A DNA stretch of 7,440 nt, taken from assembly GCA_025936205.1 (NCBI GenBank), contig JAICTU010000456.1, positions 1-7,440 on the forward strand, written 5' to 3'. Origin of the DNA: Polyangiaceae bacterium (GTDB taxonomy: Bacteria; Myxococcota; Polyangia; Polyangiales; Polyangiaceae). Below are positions 1 to 4,694 of the stretch, piece after piece; within the stretch, counting starts at the first letter, position 1, and every line of letters starts with the position of its first letter. The notes beneath the pieces were generated by a model. It ran no database searches and was not told where the DNA came from. It was given only the letters and a program-made list of their open reading frames with translations. The translations under genes and the position numbers were made by a program.

Positions 1-42
1 GAGCTGCTGGAGCATCTCGATTCGATCTCGAGCCCGTCGTGA
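1..42 (+). CDS. C-terminal end of an upstream gene (partial)
   Basis: Reading from base 1 gives thirteen codons, ELLEHLDSISSPS, then TGA at 40-42. This would be the tail of a plus-strand gene that starts outside the window. Its stop overlaps a possible GTG start (39-41) of the next gene in a GTGA arrangement, which would fit translational coupling. Too little is present to name a family. The frame of the following gene is also open to the left edge, so the evidence is only that this reading is plausible and ends cleanly at the junction. Confidence 0.35.
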   Translation, partial: ELLEHLDSISSPS

Positions 43-62
43 CGGGCTCTCGGGGGGAGGTC

Positions 63-1094
63 ATGGGGGGAAGGGGCAGGGCGGCAGCGAGTATCGTGCG
101 GGGCGTGCTGGCGGGCGCGAGCATCGCAGCCTGTTCCGGTCAGGCCTTTCACTATGTCGAATCGGACCAGCTGGGTGCATCGAACCCGGATGGTGGGGCG
201 GACTTCACACGGCTGAAGACGGACTCCACGACTCCGGACGAGACGCCCGCGTCGGCGGGCGCAGGCGGGAGCGGCGGTCATGCAGCCCCCGACGCCGGGC
301 CCGAGGAGGAAACGCCGCCGGCTTCGACGCAGCCCGCGACCCCCTGCGGCCTGGTGCGCACCGCGGATCCGGACCTCGCCGACGACGAGGTGTGCGTGCG
401 CTCCGGCACCTTCGACATGGGCAGTGCCGCGGCGCCGAGCAGCGGCTACTTTGCGCAGGGGCCCGTCCACTCCGTCACGCTCTCGGCGTTCTTCCTCGAC
501 GCGTTTGAAGTCACGGTGGCGCGTTATCGCCGCTGCGTGGACGCGGGCGTGTGCGTGGCGCCCGGCACCACGGTCGCGCAGGGCTGCACGTACACCAGCT
601 CGCCCGCGGACCACGAAAAGTACCCGGTCACCTGCGTGTCGTGGACCTCGGCGCGCGACTTCTGCGACTGGGACGGCGGGCGCAGCTTGCCCAGCGAAGC
701 TCAGTGGGAGCAGGCCGCGCGCAACGCCTCGGGCTCCAAATACCCGTGGGGGGACGCGTTCAGCTGTGATCGAGCCGTGCTGGCGGGTGCCTCGCAATGC
801 ACGCAGTATGGCGGAATGCTGCCGCAGCCGGTCGGCTCGGCGCGCGCCGGCGCGTCGCCCGAGCGCGCGTTTGATCTCGCGGGCAATGCCGCGGAGTGGG
901 TCGCCGACTGGTTCGGCAGCTATCCCAGCACGGCCGTCACCAATCCCACCGGCCCTGCCACGGGCGCTTCGCGCATCCAGCGCGGCGGGGGCTGGCTCAC
1001 GCTCGCTGCAGACGCGACGAGCTACGCGCGGCGCGGCGCGGCGCCGGACGCGATCGGCCCGTACTCCTTCCGCTGCGCTCGTCCCTCGGAGTGA
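63..1094 (+). CDS. Lipoprotein with FGE-sulfatase (SUMF1/EgtB/PvdO-type) domain, formylglycine cysteines absent
   Basis: Predicted envelope lipoprotein with an FGE-sulfatase fold. Residue numbers count from the longer GTG 39 form. A short basic N-terminus and hydrophobic stretch lead to a lipobox, IAAC, with Cys32. A Gly/Ala/Pro/Asp-rich linker (about 45-100) follows, then the FGE-sulfatase domain (about 117-347). Visible family signatures are FDMGS, the P-H-x-V-x-L-x-x-F-F-L-D-x-F-E-V-T stretch, SLPSEAQWEQAAR, YPWGD, FDLAGNAAEWVADW, RGGGW and the closing SFRCA. True formylglycine-generating enzymes have a catalytic Cys pair shortly before the last motif. Here that part (about 319-345) has no Cys before the final one, so sulfatase activation is unlikely. 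An EgtB/PvdO-like or purely binding role is possible. ATG 63 is chosen because GGAG at 56-59 lies three bases upstream and the signal peptide then has normal length. GTG 39 is the alternative. The frame has no stop to the left edge. Confidence 0.85.
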   Translation: MGGRGRAAASIVRGVLAGASIAACSGQAFHYVESDQLGASNPDGGADFTRLKTDSTTPDETPASAGAGGSGGHAAPDAGPEEETPPASTQPATPCGLVRTADPDLADDEVCVRSGTFDMGSAAAPSSGYFAQGPVHSVTLSAFFLDAFEVTVARYRRCVDAGVCVAPGTTVAQGCTYTSSPADHEKYPVTCVSWTSARDFCDWDGGRSLPSEAQWEQAARNASGSKYPWGDAFSCDRAVLAGASQCTQYGGMLPQPVGSARAGASPERAFDLAGNAAEWVADWFGSYPSTAVTNPTGPATGASRIQRGGGWLTLAADATSYARRGAAPDAIGPYSFRCARPSE

Positions 1095-1105
1095 GCGGAG
1101 AGCCG

Positions 1106-1132
1106 GCGAGCGCACGCGTGTGCGCGCTTCGC
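1106..1132 (+). terminator. Hairpin after the FGE-domain lipoprotein gene, possible weak terminator
   Basis: Arms GCGAGCGCAC (1106-1115) and GTGCGC...TCGC (1120-1132) pair across a GCGT loop with a three-base bulge, twelve bases after the stop codon. T-rich DNA (TTTT at 1145-1148, TTT at 1151-1153) comes more than ten bases later instead of immediately, so this is not a textbook intrinsic terminator. Position and stem strength are the only support. Confidence 0.3.
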
Positions 1133-1163
1133 CTACAAACGGCCTTTTGCTTTACAGCCAGGC

Positions 1164-1227
1164 ATGAGAATGCGGACCGTCGCGAAATGCGGCGCGCGTC
1201 GCGGCAGCGCACTCGCGGCATTCTCAT
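1164..1227. repeat. Perfect 10-bp inverted repeat with 44-bp spacer upstream of the LamG gene
   Basis: ATGAGAATGC at 1164-1173 is the exact reverse complement of GCATTCTCAT at 1218-1227. The arms are AT-richer than the surrounding DNA and lie 27-90 bases before the TTG start of the LamG lipoprotein. The 44-bp spacer is GC-rich and contains CGTCGCG twice (from about 1179 and from about 1197). It could be a long stem-loop in a leader RNA or two half-sites for a DNA-bending regulator. No regulator is identifiable. Confidence 0.45.
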
Positions 1228-1242
1228 CGAGTTTGTTATGCT

Positions 1243-1248
1243 GAAGGG
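1243..1248 (+). promoter_or_regulatory. Ribosome binding site supporting the TTG start at 1254
   Basis: GAAGGG at 1243-1248 is five bases from TTG 1254. It decides the start of the LamG lipoprotein, since no ATG or GTG in this frame lies suitably placed before the hydrophobic segment. Confidence 0.5.
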
Positions 1249-1253
1249 CACAC

Positions 1254-2360
1254 TTGATCTCGACGCGCTCTCGTTCGGGCCCGCGCTCAGCGCAGCCCTT
1301 CCGCCACATCTTGTTCGCTAGCGGCCTCCTTGGCGCCTGTTTTCTGGGTGCGTTTTCGGGTGTGGGCTGCGGCTCTGCGCCCTCGCGCGAGGGACTGTTC
1401 GACCATCGCGCCGGCGCGGCTGCCGGGTCCGGCAATGCCGGCACTGGCGGACAGGACGGCGGCGGTGGTGGTGGCACCTCTCTTCCCAACCAGAGTGGCG
1501 GTAACGCGGGTCAAAGCGGAGCGGCTGCGGGCGGCTTTGCGGGCGCCGCAGGGGCGAGCGACGCGGGTGGCTCCGACGAAGCTGCGCCGGGCGACGCCGG
1601 GCCTCACGCCACGGGCGACGCCGCTGCAGGCGACGCCGGCAACTCCAACCCGCTCGGCTGCCCTCCTGCCGATCGCGCCGACTGCGACGCGCTGACCTCC
1701 GGCATCGTGCATCGCTACAGCTTCGCGGGCAGCGGCAGCGCCGTCGTGGACAGCGCGGGCAATGCCGCCGGCAGCGTGCAGAATGGCCAGCTCTCGGGCA
1801 CGGGAGAGGTCGCACTCGACGGCGACGATCAATTCGTGAACCTGCCCAACGGCATCGTGTCGCAGCTGCAGAGCGCCACGTTCGAAGCCTGGGTCGACTG
1901 GGGTGGCGGTAACCAGTGGCAGCGCATCTTCGACTTCGGGAGCAGCGATGAAGCGGAAGGCACCCCCGGCTTCGGACAGACCTACCTGTTTCTCACGCCG
2001 CGCACGACCGACGACACGGTGCGCGCCACGTTCAGTGCTTCAGGCTCCAACTCCGAAACGTTCGTCGACTCGCAAAACCAGCTGCCCGAGGACAGCGAAC
2101 ATCATCTCGCCGTCGTCGTCGATGCCCAGGGCCACACGCTCTCGCTCTACATCGACGGTGCGCTGGCGGGCTCCACCGCGTTCCAGAACCAGCTCTCCGA
2201 GTTGAACGATGTGAACAACTGGCTGGGTCGCTCGCAGTTCGTCAATGACGCCGCCTTCGAGGGTAGCCTGCTCGAGTTCCGCATCTATGGCGCAGCGCTC
2301 AGCGCCGAGCAGATCGCGCTCAGCTTCGATCTGGGGCCGGAAGCCGCGATCACGCCCTGA
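1254..2360 (+). CDS. LamG (concanavalin A-like) domain lipoprotein
   Basis: Predicted surface or periplasmic lipoprotein of 368 aa with one C-terminal LamG/concanavalin A-like jelly-roll domain, a fold usually used for carbohydrate or protein binding. The N-terminus is Arg/Ser-rich (1-18), followed by a hydrophobic segment (19-38) ending at a lipobox-like GVGC with Cys39; LGAC with Cys29 is an alternative. A low-complexity Gly/Ala/Asp linker (about 52-133) follows. Then comes the LamG_3-type domain (about 150-357), seen in IVHRYSFAGSGSAVVDSAG, the FEAWVDW strand, HHLAVVVD, TLSLYIDGALAGS and the ending LLEFRIYGAALSAEQI, which is highly typical of the family. It starts at TTG with a good ribosome binding site. 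It shares its anchor-linker-domain layout with the preceding lipoprotein, but a 159-bp gap with a hairpin suggests separate transcription. The ligand cannot be inferred. Confidence 0.88.
   Translation: MISTRSRSGPRSAQPFRHILFASGLLGACFLGAFSGVGCGSAPSREGLFDHRAGAAAGSGNAGTGGQDGGGGGGTSLPNQSGGNAGQSGAAAGGFAGAAGASDAGGSDEAAPGDAGPHATGDAAAGDAGNSNPLGCPPADRADCDALTSGIVHRYSFAGSGSAVVDSAGNAAGSVQNGQLSGTGEVALDGDDQFVNLPNGIVSQLQSATFEAWVDWGGGNQWQRIFDFGSSDEAEGTPGFGQTYLFLTPRTTDDTVRATFSASGSNSETFVDSQNQLPEDSEHHLAVVVDAQGHTLSLYIDGALAGSTAFQNQLSELNDVNNWLGRSQFVNDAAFEGSLLEFRIYGAALSAEQIALSFDLGPEAAITP
1590..1638 (+). repeat. Three copies of GGCGACGCCG within the linker of the LamG gene
   Basis: The decamer occurs at 1590-1599, 1614-1623 and 1629-1638, all in the same reading frame, and encodes a Gly-Asp-Ala unit each time. 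It is part of the Gly/Ala/Asp linker between lipid anchor and LamG domain. Irregular spacing (24 and 15 bases, both multiples of three) fits a coding low-complexity repeat that can slip without frameshift. Confidence 0.6.
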
Positions 2361-2384
2361 CGGCGCGCCTGATTTTGAGTTCGC

Positions 2385-2413
2385 TGGACGATCCGGGCCC
2401 GAAGGACTAAGCT
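2385..2413 (+). promoter_or_regulatory. Candidate promoter of mntA-1, start codon at +1
   Basis: TGGACG (2385-2390), a 17-bp spacer and TAAGCT (2408-2413) form a weak -35/-10 pair. The expected transcription start is about base 2420, exactly the A of the ATG, which predicts a leaderless mRNA. A purine-rich GAAGGA at 2401-2406 is 13 bases from the ATG, long for a ribosome binding site. If it is used instead, transcription must begin further upstream. Confidence 0.35.
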
Positions 2414-2419
2414 TCGCGA

Positions 2420-2827
2420 ATGGCGCCGCGTCAGCTTTCCAGGCAGGAGATCGCGGCCGCTGTCGCCAGTACGGTGCCGAGCAAGATCGCAGCGGTCTAC
2501 CTCTTTGGCAGTCAGGCGCGAGGCAACCCGCGGCCGGACAGCGACATCGACCTCGGGCTCCTGTATGTGGAGCCGCCTGCGGGCACGCTGCTGGCTCAGC
2601 CCTTCTTGCTGGAGAGCGAGCTGAGCGCTGCACTGGGGCGTCCCGTGCAGTGCGTGGTGATGAACCACGCTCCTCCTGACCTGGTGCATCGGATCCTGCG
2701 CGATCAGCAGCTCCTGCTCGATCGCGCGCCTTCTCTCCGTGTGCGCTTCGAGGTAGCGGCCCGCAATCGTTACTTCGATGTCAAACCGTTTCTCGATCGA
2801 TATCGAAAGCGGGCGAGCGTCGCGTGA
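2420..2827 (+). CDS. mntA: MntA-like minimal nucleotidyltransferase antitoxin, module 1
   Basis: Polymerase-beta-fold nucleotidyltransferase of 135 aa, the antitoxin type of MNT/HEPN (type VII) toxin-antitoxin pairs. In characterised systems it silences the HEPN toxin by adding AMP to a tyrosine. The core motif G-S-x10-D-x-D is present: Gly30, Ser31, Asp42 and Asp44 in LFGSQARGNPRPDSDID. The family usually places a third metal-binding acid on the next strand (IDLV type). Here the matching strand reads PVQCVVM with Gln77, so catalysis may be impaired. The C-terminus keeps the F-E-x(n)-R-Y-F-D-x-x-P element common in these proteins. Its stop overlaps the start of hepT-1 by GTGA, the usual tight coupling of such pairs. 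Compared with mntA-2 it is about two-thirds identical over the motif region but diverged elsewhere, so the two are not a recent duplication. Confidence 0.88.
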   Translation: MAPRQLSRQEIAAAVASTVPSKIAAVYLFGSQARGNPRPDSDIDLGLLYVEPPAGTLLAQPFLLESELSAALGRPVQCVVMNHAPPDLVHRILRDQQLLLDRAPSLRVRFEVAARNRYFDVKPFLDRYRKRASVA

Positions 2828-3234
2828 CGGACCTGGACCTGCTGGAGAAGAAGTTGGCGTTCGTCGAAAGCTGCGTCTCAGAGCTCCAGCGGCTGGCGGT
2901 GGCGGAGAAGATCGACACCGATGTGAAAGAGCGCAGGTTCATCGAACACACGTTACAGCTGGCCATTCAGGCCTGTCTCGATGCAGCGTCGCACGTCGTT
3001 TCGGACGATCGTCTCGGGGAGCCCAGCACCACACGAGAGCTCTTCTCGCTCCTGGCTCGCGCGGGGCGGCTGACGCAGGAGCTCGCGCAGAAGCTGAGTG
3101 CAGCCGCCGGATTTCGCAATGTCCTGGTGCACGGATACGCCGAGGTCGACAGCCGGGTGACGCGGGATGTGCTCGAAAACCATCTCGGAGACCTGCTGGC
3201 TTTCGCCGCGGCGTTGCGCCTGCAAAGGCCCTGA
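2824..3234 (+). CDS. hepT: HepT-like HEPN-domain toxin RNase, module 1
   Basis: All-helical HEPN (DUF86/HepT) protein of 136 aa, the toxin partner of the preceding nucleotidyltransferase. HepT proteins act as dimeric RNases in the cytoplasm. The active-site motif R-x4-H-x-Y is complete: Arg98, His103 and Tyr105 in FRNVLVHGY. In the studied MntA-HepT systems the tyrosine of this motif is the one adenylylated by MntA. Other family features are the helix with HTLQLAIQACLDAASHVVSD (42-61) and the acidic D-x-R residues after the motif. It starts at GTG 2824, inside the last codons of mntA-1, with no independent ribosome binding site, so translation probably depends on that of the antitoxin. All visible key toxin residues are intact. 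Confidence 0.9.
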   Translation: MTDLDLLEKKLAFVESCVSELQRLAVAEKIDTDVKERRFIEHTLQLAIQACLDAASHVVSDDRLGEPSTTRELFSLLARAGRLTQELAQKLSAAAGFRNVLVHGYAEVDSRVTRDVLENHLGDLLAFAAALRLQRP

Positions 3235-3298
3235 CGGCGCAGCGATCGGCCGTCGACCCCTGAGCCGGTAGGCGGCATACGCGTTCAGCGGCTGGCTG

Positions 3299-3307
3299 TG
3301 CTAAAGT
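3299..3307 (+). promoter_or_regulatory. Candidate extended -10 promoter of mntA-2, start codon at +1
   Basis: TGC TAAAGT (3299-3307) matches an extended -10 element (TGn plus four of six bases of TATAAT). Its hexamer begins 12 bases before ATG 3314, so the predicted transcription start is the A of the ATG. No convincing -35 or ribosome binding site is seen. The CTAA at this position is the same 13-base distance from the ATG as in mntA-1. The 79-bp gap 3235-3313 holds no gene. Confidence 0.35.
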
Positions 3308-3313
3308 GACTCG

Positions 3314-3748
3314 ATGTCTGGCGTCGTCCTGGATCGAGCCATCGGCAGTGTGCTCGGGAAGTTTCCCGAGATCGCCGCCGCCTGGCTCTTTGGATCAGAG
3401 GCGCGAGGCGACGCTCGGCCCACGAGCGATATCGACGTCGCGCTGCTGTTCGAACAGCGAGGAACCACTGCTTTCGAAGTCTACGAGCTCCTGGGGCGCA
3501 TCGCTGCTCAGCTCGAGAGCGTGGCTCCCGGGCGTCGCATCGATCTGGTGTTGGTGGAGCAACAGGGCCCGATCTTTCAGCACCAAGTCCTGGAAGAGGG
3601 CAGACTCATACATGATGCGAACCCCCGCCGCCGGGTGGACTTCGAGTCAGACGCCATGGTTCGCTTCTTCGATTTCGAGCCGTTGTACCGGCAGGTGTCC
3701 CGATACGCGAAGTCGGGCCTCGAGAACTGGTTTGAAGCACACCGGTGA
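3314..3748 (+). CDS. mntA: MntA-like minimal nucleotidyltransferase antitoxin, module 2
   Basis: Second MNT-family nucleotidyltransferase, 144 aa, with a complete catalytic set. G-S-x10-D-x-D is present as Gly27, Ser28, Asp39 and Asp41 in LFGSEARGDARPTSDID, and the third acid is Asp77 in RRIDLVLVE. It is therefore expected to transfer nucleotides from ATP to its HepT partner, or possibly also to the toxin of module 1 next door. The C-terminal element R-V-D-F-E-S-D-A-x(2)-R-F-F-D-F-E-P is typical of the family. ATG 3314 is preceded by a possible -10 at a distance that predicts a leaderless transcript. The stop at 3746-3748 overlaps the hepT-2 start by GTGA, the same junction as in module 1. 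The 79-bp gap before it suggests its own promoter, though read-through from module 1 is possible. Confidence 0.9.
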   Translation: MSGVVLDRAIGSVLGKFPEIAAAWLFGSEARGDARPTSDIDVALLFEQRGTTAFEVYELLGRIAAQLESVAPGRRIDLVLVEQQGPIFQHQVLEEGRLIHDANPRRRVDFESDAMVRFFDFEPLYRQVSRYAKSGLENWFEAHR

Positions 3749-4161
3749 CCGAAGATGCCGTTCCCACCAAGCTCGCGATCGTGCGCGAGAACCTGGAGAA
3801 GCTCGAGCGCATTCCGCAGGCTTCCTGGCAGGAGTTCGACGCGGATTTTCGCAATCTCGATAGCGCTCTGCATCGCCTGCAAACGACGATTCAGGCGCTG
3901 ATCGACATCGCTTGCTACGTGGTGGCCTTGCGCGGCCTGGGCGTGCCTCGAACCAGCATGGATGCACTCGAAAAGCTGGAGGCTGCTGCGCTCCTGCCGC
4001 CGGGGTCCGCGCAGCGCTTCTCTCCCATCGTGGGCTTTCGCAACCGCATCGTGCATCTCTACGATCGCATCGATCCCCAGATTGTTTACGCCATCTTGAC
4101 GCGGAACCGCGGAGATCTCGTCGAACTCGCGCGGTTGTTAGCAGCGACGCTGGATCACTGA
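3745..4161 (+). CDS. hepT: HepT-like HEPN-domain toxin RNase, module 2
   Basis: HEPN (DUF86/HepT) protein of 138 aa paired with mntA-2. The RNase motif R-x4-H-x-Y is Arg99, His104 and Tyr106 within VGFRNRIVHLYDRID (96-110), an almost ideal version of the family signature. The N-terminal half has the helix carrying LDSALHRLQTTIQALIDIAC (38-57), as in other HepT proteins. It starts at GTG 3745 inside the end of mntA-2 and lacks a separate ribosome binding site. Outside the helix and motif it is clearly different from hepT-1, so the two toxins may have different RNA targets and partner specificity. It is followed by an 82-bp convergent gap before the minus-strand operon. Confidence 0.92.
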   Translation: MTEDAVPTKLAIVRENLEKLERIPQASWQEFDADFRNLDSALHRLQTTIQALIDIACYVVALRGLGVPRTSMDALEKLEAAALLPPGSAQRFSPIVGFRNRIVHLYDRIDPQIVYAILTRNRGDLVELARLLAATLDH

Positions 4162-4187
4162 ACCAAGGTATTTGCGCTTTTGGTTTT

Positions 4188-4230
4188 GGGCCGGGCCTGC
4201 GCTGAGCGGCCCCGCGCGGCACCTCGGGGC
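4188..4230. other. Two GC-rich hairpins in the convergent gap, no terminator U-tract
   Basis: GGGCCG (4188-4193) pairs with CGGCCC (4207-4212), and GCCCCG (4209-4214) pairs with CGGGGC (4225-4230). The arms overlap, so the structures exclude each other. They sit between hepT-2 and the converging peptidase gene. T-runs (TTTTGGTTTT, 4178-4187) precede the stems on the plus strand and would be A-runs after the stem on the minus strand, so neither reads as an intrinsic terminator. Confidence 0.3.
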
Positions 4231-4243
4231 GCGCAGCGGCCCG

Positions 4244-4678
4244 TCACTGCACGGTGCGCGACAGCCGTGCAACGGTCAGGCGCAAGAGCGCCCGCAGCGC
4301 GCGCGCGAGCTCACCCGCTTGCGGCCAGCGCGCGCGCCAGCGGCGGCGCGTTATCACGTGGGCGCGACCCAGCACCTGGCCCGGTGTCACCACGCCGTCG
4401 CCGCGATCGCGATTGTCGCCCTGAAGATAGAGCCCCTCCGGGGCGATGCGCACCAATCGGTGCACGATCACCTGCCCCTGGTGCTCGTAGGCTGCGAGTT
4501 GCCCGACCCGAAGCTCTGCCGCCGGGCAGGGCTCGACCTCGAGCTGGGAGCCCGCCGTCACGCTGGGCCACATGCTGCCGCCCCGCGCGATGAAGCGGGC
4601 GTTCTGCCCGCTGCGCAGGAAATCGATGATCATGCGCGCGGCTAGATCGGAGCGGGGTGGGGCTGGGGAAGATGACAT
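4244..4678 (-). CDS. S24/S26 family serine peptidase (signal peptidase I/LexA-like), no visible membrane anchor
   Basis: Small peptidase of the signal peptidase I/LexA fold, 144 aa from ATG 4678. The catalytic serine is in FIARGGSMWPSV (Ser35). The second conserved box is GQVIVHRLV with His73 where bacterial signal peptidase I has Lys, so a Ser/His arrangement like that of the archaeal/eukaryotic S26B type is suggested. LYLQGDNRDRGD (83-94) and VLGRAHVI (102-109) complete the fold. No hydrophobic membrane segment is seen at either end; the C-terminus is a basic helical stretch. It begins 16 bases after the stop of the oxygenase-sulfotransferase gene, so the two are probably one operon. The gap has no clear ribosome binding site. 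ATG 4633 is a shorter alternative start that still keeps Ser35. Cleavage of a modified peptide or a secreted protein is possible; the substrate is unknown. Confidence 0.83.
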   Translation of the reverse strand: MSSSPAPPRSDLAARMIIDFLRSGQNARFIARGGSMWPSVTAGSQLEVEPCPAAELRVGQLAAYEHQGQVIVHRLVRIAPEGLYLQGDNRDRGDGVVTPGQVLGRAHVITRRRWRARWPQAGELARALRALLRLTVARLSRTVQ

Positions 4679-4694
4679 TTTCGATTTTGATGCT

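Noticed and set aside
1234..1242. TGT TATGCT as an extended -10 promoter of the LamG gene
   Set aside because: It would start transcription near 1249, cutting off the ribosome binding site at 1243-1248 that otherwise explains the TTG start. The two readings conflict.
1238..1321. Short ATG-initiated frame (27 codons) overlapping the LamG gene start
   Set aside because: It is out of frame with the lipoprotein, its upstream continuation is a shadow of the FGE gene, and GAAGGG is correctly spaced for TTG 1254 instead.
1590..1638. Decamer repeats as a CRISPR-like or regulatory array
   Set aside because: Repeats are short, in frame and encode Gly-Asp-Ala units of a protein linker, with no uniform spacers.
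1287..1832. Minus-strand open frames opposite the LamG linker
   Set aside because: Long antisense frames are expected opposite GC-rich low-complexity coding sequence. No domain or ribosome binding site supports them.
4188..4230. Bidirectional intrinsic terminator between hepT-2 and the peptidase gene
   Set aside because: Stems are present but T-runs lie on the wrong side for both directions.
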